DNA from: Stenotrophomonas maltophilia
GTDB lineage: Bacteria > Pseudomonadota > Gammaproteobacteria > Xanthomonadales > Xanthomonadaceae
Length of the DNA stretch: 64,000 nt
Assembly (NCBI GenBank): GCA_002363385.1
Contig: DEVL01000006.1
Coordinates: 1 to 64,000, forward strand
Direction: 5' to 3'
The position numbers and the translations under genes were made by a program. Shown here piece by piece: positions 35,990-43,156 of the stretch. Every line of letters begins with the position of its first letter. Within the stretch, counting starts at the first letter, position 1. The notes under the pieces were generated by a model. That model was given only the letters and a program-made list of their open reading frames with translations, searched no databases and was not told the DNA's origin.

Positions 35990-36227
35990 GGCGGCTCCTG
36001 AAGGGAGAATCACCCTCATCATACGGATCACGGCGCCGCTGTTTCTGCGCTGAATCCAGCCGTGCCGGGCATTTGAACCCTTCCGTGAAAAATGTGTCGG
36101 GACGCCGCCTGAATTGGGCAAAACCCTTGTCGCATCTGGGTCTTGCGGAATTTCATCAACCTGTATAGGGTGCCACCAGCTGGACCCGGTAGAGGTCTGG
36201 CGGTCGTCTTCACATGTTACGGGACTG

Positions 36228-36258
36228 TTAACATCACCTTCACTCGCCTGAGCATAAT
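36228..36258 (+). promoter_or_regulatory. Candidate promoter of the ompA gene
   Basis: TTAACA (36228-36233), 19 bp, CATAAT (36253-36258). The spacing is longer than ideal. It would give a 5' untranslated region of about 95 nt, in keeping with the long leaders of ompA genes. The rest of the gap 35990-36360 shows an atgtta/taacat pairing near 36214-36234 and no gene. Confidence 0.35.
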
Positions 36259-36360
36259 GTTCGCGGCGGTGGCGTGCTGAATCGGCAGTCTGAAAACGAC
36301 GCAGTAGTGCTGGCCCATGCCTCTACCGGTTTCATACCCCCGAAATAGGAGCTGTACTCA

Positions 36361-37452
36361 ATGAACAAGAAGATCCTTACTGCCGCGCTGCTGGGCGGTC
36401 TGGCTTTCGCCCAGGCTGCATCGGCGCAGGATTTTGACGACCGCTGGTACCTGACCGGTTCGGCCGGCTTCAACTTCCAGGATAGCGACCGTCTGACCAA
36501 CGACGCTCCGTTCGTTACCCTGGGCCTTGGTAAGTTCATCAGCCCCAACTGGTCGCTGGACGGCGAGCTGAACTACCAGAACCCGAACTTCGATGCCAAC
36601 CAGGATCTGAACTGGAGTCAGTACGGCGCGTCTGTCGATCTGCGTCGCCACTTCATCCAGGAAGGCCGCGGCTGGAACCCGTACCTGCTGATGGGTCTGG
36701 GTTACCAGAAGTCGGAAGAAGAGTTCGCAGCACTGGACAACAACGGTCCGCGTGAGCGCAAGGACGGCAACTTCGCCGCCAAGCTCGGCGTCGGTCTGCA
36801 GACCACCTTCGAAAAGCGCGTCGCCGTGCGTGCCGAAGTGGCCTACCGTGCTGACTTCGACGACAAGAGCGTTGCTGCTCCGAGCGAAGACTGGTTCGGC
36901 GACGTGCTGGCTTCGGTCGGTGTCGTGATCCCGCTGGGTCCGGCTCCGGTTGCTGCCGTGCCGGCTCCGGCTCCGGTTGCCCCGAGCTGCGCCGATCTGG
37001 ATGACGACGGTGACGGCGTCAACAACTGCGACGACAAGTGCCCGAACTCGCAGCCGGGTCAGACCATCGGTCCGGACGGTTGCCCGGTCCCGGTGTCGAT
37101 CGATCTGAAGGGCGTGAACTTCGACTTCGATAAGTCGAACCTGCGTCCGGACGCGGTTGCGATCCTGAGCGAGGCTTCGGAAATCCTGAAGCGTTACCCG
37201 GATCTGCGCGTTGAAGTGGCCGGTCACACCGATTCCAAGGGTACCGACGCTTACAACCAGAAGCTGTCCGAGCGTCGTGCTACCTCGGTGTACAACTATC
37301 TGACCCAGAACGGCGTCGACGCTTCGCGTCTGGTCGGTCCGATCGGTTACGGCGAGAGCCGCCCGATTGCGCCGAACGCCAACCCGGATGGTTCGGATAA
37401 CCCGGAAGGCCGCGCCAAGAACCGTCGTACCGAGCTGAACGTCCAGAACTAA
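36361..37452 (+). CDS. OmpA-family outer-membrane protein
   Basis: The 363-aa protein has a signal peptide (MNKKILTAALLGGLAFAQAA, cut after ASA) and an 8-strand barrel-like N-terminal domain of about 170 residues. A Pro/Ala-Val hinge follows, then a thrombospondin type 3-like segment (DLDDDGDGVNNCDDKCPNS) that should bind calcium, and a C-terminal OmpA domain. The latter has NFDFDKSNLRPDAV and GHTDSKGTDAYNQKLSERRA, whose Asp and Arg bind peptidoglycan. It tethers the outer membrane to the wall. The codons are plainly those of a highly expressed gene. Confidence 0.95.
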   Translation: MNKKILTAALLGGLAFAQAASAQDFDDRWYLTGSAGFNFQDSDRLTNDAPFVTLGLGKFISPNWSLDGELNYQNPNFDANQDLNWSQYGASVDLRRHFIQEGRGWNPYLLMGLGYQKSEEEFAALDNNGPRERKDGNFAAKLGVGLQTTFEKRVAVRAEVAYRADFDDKSVAAPSEDWFGDVLASVGVVIPLGPAPVAAVPAPAPVAPSCADLDDDGDGVNNCDDKCPNSQPGQTIGPDGCPVPVSIDLKGVNFDFDKSNLRPDAVAILSEASEILKRYPDLRVEVAGHTDSKGTDAYNQKLSERRATSVYNYLTQNGVDASRLVGPIGYGESRPIAPNANPDGSDNPEGRAKNRRTELNVQN

Positions 37453-37479
37453 TCCTTCTGGTAGTACAGTCTCAACAAG

Positions 37480-37512
37480 CAGGGCCCGGCATTGCCGGGC
37501 CCTGTTTTTTTT
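37480..37512 (+). terminator. Intrinsic terminator after ompA
   Basis: Stem cagggcccggc (37480-37490) with gccgggccctg (37494-37504), 3-nt loop, eight Ts at 37505-37512. Confidence 0.95.
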
Positions 37513-37757
37513 GTCTTTTCTCCTTGCCACGTCGGCCTCGTCCTTGATGTTGCCCAGGGGCGTACCGGCCGCTACGAGGCTCGGCGTGCTGTAAGCCCAC
37601 GTAACAACCTGGCCTTTCGGTGCAGCGCCAACTGGCTTGGCACGATGGGCCGCGCTGCGCGTGTGGGCGAACGCAAGCAGGAGGGCTCGGCCGCGGGCCT
37701 GAATCCCAAAAATCGACAATAATTCCAACAAGTTGCCGTATTCATTGAAGGTGGCGC

Positions 37758-37785
37758 TTGAAAGCCGTTGTGGCGCTGTTAAACT
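37758..37785 (+). promoter_or_regulatory. Candidate promoter of the 37817 gene
   Basis: TTGAAA (37758-37763), 16 bp, TAAACT (37780-37785). It would start transcription about 25 bases before the start codon. The preceding stretch 37513-37757 holds no supportable gene. Confidence 0.45.
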
Positions 37786-37816
37786 CGCCGCGTCGACCCC
37801 TTTCTGGATGCATCCC

Positions 37817-38326
37817 ATGCAGCGTTTTGCACTGGCCGCCGCGCTTGGCCTGGCCCTGGTTCCCGCCGCCCACGCTGCCGTGGACTGTTCGGCACCTGCA
37901 AGCGCATCGCCGCTGCCGCTGCCGGCTACCGCGATCGCGCCGGTTGCCGAAGAGCTGTATATCCGCAACGTCCAGTTGGGCATGCCTGCCGGTGTGCTGA
38001 CCTCCAGCTACGACCGCGAGCAGTCGCTGGACAGTGTGCTGCAGCGCCTGCGTATCGACGGCTGCCAGAACATCGCCAAGGCGATCCCCAGTGCACCGGT
38101 GATCAACCCGAACGATCCGGCCGCCTACAAGCCGCAGACCGAGTTCGACAACACGCCGTGGCGCTTTGACATGAGCCAGAACGGCAAGCGCATGACCGCC
38201 GAAGAGTTCGATGCCTGGATGAAGGCGCGCGGTGTGCGCGTGGTCAAGGCGCGCCCGGCCCCGGCAGCCGTACCGGCCGCCGCCGCCGAAGCACCGGCTG
38301 AGACCAAGCCGGCCGACAAGAAGTAA
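37817..38326 (+). CDS. Secreted protein of unknown function with KRMTAEEFDAW motif
   Basis: The 169-aa product has a signal peptide (MQRFALAAALGLALVPAAHA) and a Ser/Pro-rich linker. A middle segment (EELYIRNVQLGMPAGVLTSS) follows, then a conserved block at residues 115-145 with KRMTAEEFDAWMKARGVRV and an Ala/Pro/Lys tail. The same block occurs in the lipoprotein at 39290. I know no family name. ATG 37808 (MHPMQRF) is an alternative start. The next gene, a pseudouridine synthase, begins 20 bp downstream, so they may be co-transcribed. Confidence 0.8.
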   Translation: MQRFALAAALGLALVPAAHAAVDCSAPASASPLPLPATAIAPVAEELYIRNVQLGMPAGVLTSSYDREQSLDSVLQRLRIDGCQNIAKAIPSAPVINPNDPAAYKPQTEFDNTPWRFDMSQNGKRMTAEEFDAWMKARGVRVVKARPAPAAVPAAAAEAPAETKPADKK

Positions 38327-38346
38327 GCCGCCCTGAGCGGAGCACG

Positions 38347-39198
38347 ATGACGACACGCCGGCCACCCGCCGCGACCGCGTCCCGACCACGCCGCCCCGAG
38401 CGGCGTGCGAGCCCCGCAACAGGCACCCGCACGACTGCGTCCAGCACCTCCCCGAGTGCACCGCGCCATGGTCTGGCGCGTGTGCTTTCCAAGGCCGGGC
38501 TGTGCTCGCGCACCGAAGCTGCGCGCTGGATCGCCGACGGCCGGGTCACGGTCGACGGCCGTGTCATCAACAATCCCGAATTTCCGATCATCGACGGTCG
38601 CCATCATGTGCGCGTCGATGGTCAGCCGCTGGATGCGCCCAAGCGCGTGCACCTGATGCTCAACAAGCCGCGCGGCCTGGTGACCACCGCGCAGGACGAG
38701 CGCGGCCGTGACACCGTCTACCGCTGCTTCGATGATGCCGGGCTGCCGTGGATCGCGCCGGTCGGGCGCCTGGACAAGGCCAGCGAAGGGCTGCTGCTCT
38801 TCAGCAACGATCCGCAGTGGGCCGCGCGCCTGACCGATCCGGCCACCGGTCCGGACAAGACCTATCACGTCCAGATCGATGCGATTCCCGATCCCTCTCA
38901 GTTACAGGCGTTGTGCGCGGGGATCGAGGACGAAGGCGAAGTACTGCGCGCGCGGCGCGCCACGCTGCTGCGCAGTGGCGACAAGACGGCCTGGCTGGAA
39001 GTCGTGCTGGAGGAAGGACGCAACCGGCACATCCGCCGCCTGCTCGCCGCGTTCGACATCAACGTGCTGCGCCTGGTGCGCGTGGCGATCGGCCAGTTGC
39101 CGCTGGGCGAGCTGGGCAAGGGCGCCTGGCGCGAGCTCAGCCAACACGATCTGGATCTGCTTTATGCCGTGGCCGACAGCGCCGCGGCCACACCGTGA
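38347..39198 (+). CDS. 23S rRNA pseudouridine synthase, RsuA/RluB/E/F family
   Basis: The 283-aa enzyme has about 40 residues of Arg/Pro/Thr-rich, probably disordered sequence. An S4 RNA-binding domain (LARVLSKAGLCSRTEAARWI) and the catalytic domain follow, with Asp143 in PVGRLDKASEGLLLF. NKPRGLVTT and EVVLEEGRNRHIRRLL are also present. The HIRRL end and GRLDKASEG wording fit RluB/RluF-like enzymes, but the exact target uridine cannot be stated. Confidence 0.9.
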   Translation: MTTRRPPAATASRPRRPERRASPATGTRTTASSTSPSAPRHGLARVLSKAGLCSRTEAARWIADGRVTVDGRVINNPEFPIIDGRHHVRVDGQPLDAPKRVHLMLNKPRGLVTTAQDERGRDTVYRCFDDAGLPWIAPVGRLDKASEGLLLFSNDPQWAARLTDPATGPDKTYHVQIDAIPDPSQLQALCAGIEDEGEVLRARRATLLRSGDKTAWLEVVLEEGRNRHIRRLLAAFDINVLRLVRVAIGQLPLGELGKGAWRELSQHDLDLLYAVADSAAATP

Positions 39199-39289
39199 CT
39201 TTGTGGCCTGCCGGCCTATGGCAGGCCAATCGACCCTGGCAATGGATGGCCTTCGAAGGGACGTTCCGTTCAACACCGGGAGTAAGACC

Positions 39290-39634
39290 ATGCACGTCAG
39301 TATCCTCACCCGTTCCCTGTTCCGCAGCGCCTGCCTGGTGTTGCCGGCCGCACTGCTGACCGCCTGTGGCGGCCACAAGCAGATTGCCAAACAGGATCCG
39401 CCGGTGACCGACAAAGTAGTGGAGATCAAGGTCCCCGAGCTGGACGGCCGTGGCAGCTACCGCTTCATGATGAGCGATGGCGACAAGCGCATGAGCGCCG
39501 ATGAGTTCGATGCGTGGATGAAGGCCAATGGCATCCGCGTGGCCAAGGGCAATGGCCAGGATGGCCCGATTGCTGCACCGGTGGTGGTGGCCAGCAAGGA
39601 AGAGGCCAAGGACAAGAAGAAAAAGAAGAAATAA
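39290..39634 (+). CDS. Small lipoprotein of unknown function with KRMSADEFDAW motif
   Basis: The 114-aa product has a lipoprotein signal (SACLVLPAALLTAC, lipid-bearing Cys26) and a short segment VVEIKVPELDGRGSYRF. The block KRMSADEFDAWMKANGIRV follows near residues 66-84, shared with the secreted protein at 37817. The tail is highly basic and ends in six lysines. The region DGDKRMSADEF looks like the end of an EF-hand loop, but the calcium ligands are incomplete. The start is the first ATG (39290) giving a signal; longer in-frame extensions lie inside the pseudouridine synthase gene. Confidence 0.8.
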   Translation: MHVSILTRSLFRSACLVLPAALLTACGGHKQIAKQDPPVTDKVVEIKVPELDGRGSYRFMMSDGDKRMSADEFDAWMKANGIRVAKGNGQDGPIAAPVVVASKEEAKDKKKKKK

Positions 39635-39660
39635 AAAAACGCCGGGCATGGCCCGGCGTT
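39632..39660 (-). terminator. Intrinsic terminator for kbl (minus strand)
   Basis: Stem aacgccgggc (39638-39647) with gcccggcgtt (39651-39660) has an A-run on its left (39632-39639), which is a T-run for minus-strand transcripts leaving kbl. It can also fold in the plus-strand lipoprotein message. Confidence 0.8.
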
Positions 39661-39694
39661 CTGTGGGGACGGCGCGCCAGGCGCCGCCGTCCGG

Positions 39695-40906
39695 TCAACC
39701 CTTGATCACGCCCAGTTCCAGACCGATCCGGGTGAAGGCATCGATGGCACGGTCCAGGTGTGCACGCGTGTGTGCGGCGCTGATCTGGGTGCGGATGCGG
39801 GCCTGGCCCTTGGGTACCACCGGGAAGAAGAAGCCGATCGCATAGATGCCTTCCTCGAGCAGGCGCTCGGCGAACTGCTGCGCCAGCGGCGCGTCGTACA
39901 GCATCACCGGGCTGATCGGGTGCACGCCCGGCTTCACATCGAAACCGGCGGCCGTCATCTTCTCGCGGAAGTAGGCGGTGTTCTGCGCCAGGGTATCGCG
40001 CAGGTCATCGGCGGCGGCCAGCATTTCGAAGGCCTTGATGCCGGCCGCGACCACGTGCGGCGGCAGCGAGTTGGAGAACAGGTACGGGCGCGAGCGCTGG
40101 CGCAGCAGTTCGATCACTTCGGCACTGGCGCAGGTAAAGCCGCCTAGCGCACCGCCCATGGCCTTGCCCAGGGTGCCGGTGATGATGTCGATCTTCTCCA
40201 GCACGCCCTTGACCTCGGCCGAGCCGCGGCCCGTGGCGCCGAGGAAGCCGGTGGCATGGCATTCGTCGATGTGCACCAGCGCGTTGTACTTCTTCGCCAG
40301 CGCGGTGATCTCATCCAGCGGGGCGATGAAGCCGTCCATCGAGAACACGCCGTCGGTAGTGATCAGCTTGGTCTTGCAGCCTGCCGCATCGGCCGCCTGC
40401 AGCTGGGCTTCCAGATCGGCCATGTCGCAGTTGGCGTAGCGGAAACGCTTGGCCTTGCACAGGCGCACGCCATCGATGATCGAGGCATGGTTGAGCGCGT
40501 CGGAAATGATCGCGTCGTGCTCGCCCAGCAGCGGCTCGAACAGGCCACCGTTGGCGTCGAAGCAGGCCGCATACAGGATCGTGTCCTGCTTGCCGAAGAA
40601 ATCGGCGATCTGCTGTTCCAGCTGCTTGTGCAGGTCCTGGGTGCCGCAGATGAAGCGCACCGACGCCATGCCGAAGCCGTGGGTATCCAGCGCGTCCTTG
40701 GCGGCCTGGATCAGGTCCGGATGGTCTGCCAGGCCCAGGTAGTTGTTGGCACAGAAGTTCAGCACCGAACGGCCATCGTCCAGGGTGATCTCGGCCGACT
40801 GCGGGCTGGTGATGATGCGTTCGGACTTGAACAGGCCCTGGGCGCGGATCGCCTCCAGTTCTTCAACGTAGTGCTGGGTCAGCGAGGCGGTGGTGGCGTC
40901 GGTCAT
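39695..40906 (-). CDS. kbl: Glycine C-acetyltransferase (2-amino-3-ketobutyrate CoA ligase)
   Basis: The 403-aa PLP enzyme splits 2-amino-3-ketobutyrate with CoA into glycine and acetyl-CoA, the second step of threonine degradation after Tdh. The PLP lysine is Lys248 in IITGTLGKAMGG; FCANNYLGLADHP, RFICGTQDLHKQLE and VHIDECHATGFLG are typical. The start MTDATTASLTQHYVEE is chosen; the upstream in-frame extension to 41038 is not conserved. Its partner tdh is 1.1 kb away on the same strand with a porin gene between them. Confidence 0.96.
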   Translation of the reverse strand: MTDATTASLTQHYVEELEAIRAQGLFKSERIITSPQSAEITLDDGRSVLNFCANNYLGLADHPDLIQAAKDALDTHGFGMASVRFICGTQDLHKQLEQQIADFFGKQDTILYAACFDANGGLFEPLLGEHDAIISDALNHASIIDGVRLCKAKRFRYANCDMADLEAQLQAADAAGCKTKLITTDGVFSMDGFIAPLDEITALAKKYNALVHIDECHATGFLGATGRGSAEVKGVLEKIDIITGTLGKAMGGALGGFTCASAEVIELLRQRSRPYLFSNSLPPHVVAAGIKAFEMLAAADDLRDTLAQNTAYFREKMTAAGFDVKPGVHPISPVMLYDAPLAQQFAERLLEEGIYAIGFFFPVVPKGQARIRTQISAAHTRAHLDRAIDAFTRIGLELGVIKG

Positions 40907-41099
40907 GGCAGGCAGTCTTCGGCACGGGAAACCCCGGATTTTACCTGCCGGGGGCCACGGCGGGGTTGCCGCCGGCGGTGGATGGGCGGGGTAGGGCGGA
41001 AGACGGTTGCAGACGTGATTGTTGCATCGCAATATCAATCAGGTTAAAAAACTGTAAACCGATGCCGTTCCGCCCACCCCACGTCTGGAGAGACCCCGC

Positions 41100-41801
41100 A
41101 TGAACCACGCCACGCGCTGTACCGCCGCCGTTGTGCTCTGCGCCGCCCTGCTTGCCCCGTTTGCTGCCAGTGCCCAGGACGTGGCCGAATCGCCGTTCAG
41201 CTGGAACGTCACCGGTGTCTCGGACTACGTGTTCCGTGGTGTCTCCCAGACCGATGAAGATCCGACCCTCCAGGCCGGTTTCACCTACACCTCGCCGGTG
41301 GGCCTGTACGCCGGTGTCTGGGGCTCGGGCGTGGATTTCGGTGATGGCGGCCCGGATGCCGAGGTCGATTACCTGATCGGCTACGCCTTTGATGTGACCG
41401 ACAACGTCAATCTGGATCTGCTGCTCAACCGCTACACCTACCCGGGTTCGAGCGAGCTGGTCTACAACGAGTTCATCACCAAGACCACGTTCGCCGAGCA
41501 GTACAGCCTGACGGTGACCTACACCAATGATGTGTTCAATTCGGGCACCGATGCGTGGTACTACGCCGTGGGGGGCGAGTGGGCGCTGCCGCAGGACTTC
41601 ACGCTGAGCGCGAACGTCGGCCGCAGCACCTTCGAAGAAGGCATCTCCAAGGATTACACCGATTGGAATGTCGGCGTCAGCCGCCAGTTCGGCCTGTTCA
41701 ACCTGGGCCTGGGCTACTACGGCACCGACGGCAACGGCCGCGACAACTCCGGCAAGCTGGCCGACAACCGCGTGGTGTTCACCGTCGGCATCGGGCAGTA
41801 A
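41100..41801 (+). CDS. TorF-family putative porin
   Basis: The 233-aa protein has a signal peptide (MNHATRCTAAVVLCAALLAP, cut near ASAQD). It then shows FSWNVTGVSDYVFRGVSQTD and YLIGYAFDVTDNVNLD, the wording of TorF/gcw_chp family outer-membrane barrels. Alternating amphipathic strands continue to the end. Its transported substance is unknown. It lies between kbl and tdh on the opposite strand and is closed by its own terminator. Confidence 0.88.
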   Translation: MNHATRCTAAVVLCAALLAPFAASAQDVAESPFSWNVTGVSDYVFRGVSQTDEDPTLQAGFTYTSPVGLYAGVWGSGVDFGDGGPDAEVDYLIGYAFDVTDNVNLDLLLNRYTYPGSSELVYNEFITKTTFAEQYSLTVTYTNDVFNSGTDAWYYAVGGEWALPQDFTLSANVGRSTFEEGISKDYTDWNVGVSRQFGLFNLGLGYYGTDGNGRDNSGKLADNRVVFTVGIGQ

Positions 41802-41836
41802 CCGGCGCCCGACACCGCCGGCCACCTCGCGAACCA

Positions 41837-41864
41837 GAAAAGGCGCCCGGATGGGCGCCTTTTC
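41837..41864. terminator. Bidirectional terminator after the porin gene
   Basis: Stem gaaaaggcgcc (41837-41847) with ggcgccttttc (41854-41864). The A and T runs at both ends of the stem allow function for the porin gene and for tdh. A second small stem, ccccttg-ttgtt-caagggg, is at 41904-41922. Confidence 0.75.
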
Positions 41865-41987
41865 AGTGTTGGCCTCACACCGGACCCCTTGCTGGAGAGC
41901 AGCCCCCTTGTTGTTCAAGGGGCGCGCCAACGGCGCGGGGATACGGTGGAATGGACAGTTGATCATCTGTGCCGAAGGCACCGGTGA

Positions 41988-43010
41988 TCAATTCCAGCTG
42001 AGCACCACCTTGCCGGCCTTGCCTTGTTCCATCAGATCAAAGCCCTTCTGGAAATCATCGATCGGCAGCTGGTGGGTCATCACCTTCCCCAGCGGGAAGC
42101 CGGACAGCACCAGCTGGGTCATCTTGTACCAGGTCTCATACATCTTGCGGCCGTAGATGCCCTGCACGGTCAGGCCCTTGAAGATGATCTTGTCCCAATC
42201 GCAGCCGGCGCCCTTGGGCATGATGCCGAGCATGGCGATCTTGCCGCCGTGGTACATGCAGTCGAGCATGTCGTTGAACGCGCGCGGGTTGCCGCTCATT
42301 TCCAGGCCCACGTCGAAGCCCTCCATGTGCAGTTCCTTCATCACGTCCTTGAGCGAGGTGTTGGACACGTTCACCACGCGCGTGGCACCCATGTCGGCGG
42401 CCAGCTTCAGGCGGAAATCGTTGACGTCGGTGACCACCACGTTGCGCGCACCGATGTGCTTGCAGATGCCCGCGGCGATGATGCCGATCGGGCCGGCGCC
42501 GGTGATCAGCACGTCCTCGCCGATCACGTTGAACTCCAGCGCGCAATGCGCGGCGTTGCCATACGGATCGAAGAACGCAGCCAGCTCGGAGGGGATCTGA
42601 TCCGGGATCGGCCACAGGTTGCTGGCCGGCATCACCATGTATTCGGCGAAGGCGCCGTTGACGTTGACGCCGATGCCCACGGTGTTCGGGCACAGGTGCT
42701 GGCGGCCGCCGCGGCAATTGCGGCAATGGCCGCAGACGATATGACCTTCGGCCGAGACGCGCTGGCCGATCTCATAGCCGGTCACGCCCGGGCCGATCTC
42801 GGCGATGCGGCCGACGAATTCGTGGCCGATGGTCAGGCCGGGCTTGATCGTGCGCTGGCTCCATTCGTCCCACAGGTAAATGTGCAGGTCGGTACCGCAG
42901 ATGGCGGTCTTTTCCAGCTTGATCAGGACCTGGTTCGGGCCGGGGGTGGGGACCGGAACTTCTTCCAGCCAGATGCCCTTGGCGGCTTCGCGTTTGACCA
43001 GGGCCTTCAT
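41988..43010 (-). CDS. tdh: L-threonine 3-dehydrogenase
   Basis: The 340-aa zinc enzyme oxidises threonine to 2-amino-3-ketobutyrate with NAD+. Catalytic zinc residues are Cys38 (ICGTDLHIY), His63 and Glu64 (GHEF); the structural zinc Cys set is Cys93, 96, 99 and 107 (VCGHCRNCRGGRQHLCP). The NAD motif is ITGAGPIGIIAAGICKH. MKALVKREA at 43010 is the usual start; an ATG at 43025 would add five residues. Neither has a clear ribosome-binding site. Confidence 0.96.
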   Translation of the reverse strand: MKALVKREAAKGIWLEEVPVPTPGPNQVLIKLEKTAICGTDLHIYLWDEWSQRTIKPGLTIGHEFVGRIAEIGPGVTGYEIGQRVSAEGHIVCGHCRNCRGGRQHLCPNTVGIGVNVNGAFAEYMVMPASNLWPIPDQIPSELAAFFDPYGNAAHCALEFNVIGEDVLITGAGPIGIIAAGICKHIGARNVVVTDVNDFRLKLAADMGATRVVNVSNTSLKDVMKELHMEGFDVGLEMSGNPRAFNDMLDCMYHGGKIAMLGIMPKGAGCDWDKIIFKGLTVQGIYGRKMYETWYKMTQLVLSGFPLGKVMTHQLPIDDFQKGFDLMEQGKAGKVVLSWN

Positions 43011-43122
43011 TGTTTGCTGCGCCATCGGGGTGGAACTCGTCTGGGGGAAAACGCGGATTATAGAGCCGCTGGCGGTTTTCCCATGTTGCAGCGCGGGTGG
43101 TTTGGCGGCGCAGCGGCTGGGC

Positions 43123-43128
43123 TAGAAT
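43123..43128 (+). promoter_or_regulatory. Candidate -10 upstream of the S46 peptidase gene
   Basis: TAGAAT lies 28 bases before the start codon; the -35 region is weak (TTTGGC about 16 bp upstream). Confidence 0.35.
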
Positions 43129-43156
43129 CGGCGGTTCTTTCACCAGGGGCTGCTCA

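Noticed and set aside
37492..37722. A 76-codon + frame after the ompA terminator
   Set aside because: Begins within the terminator hairpin and T-run; no ribosome-binding site or recognisable feature.
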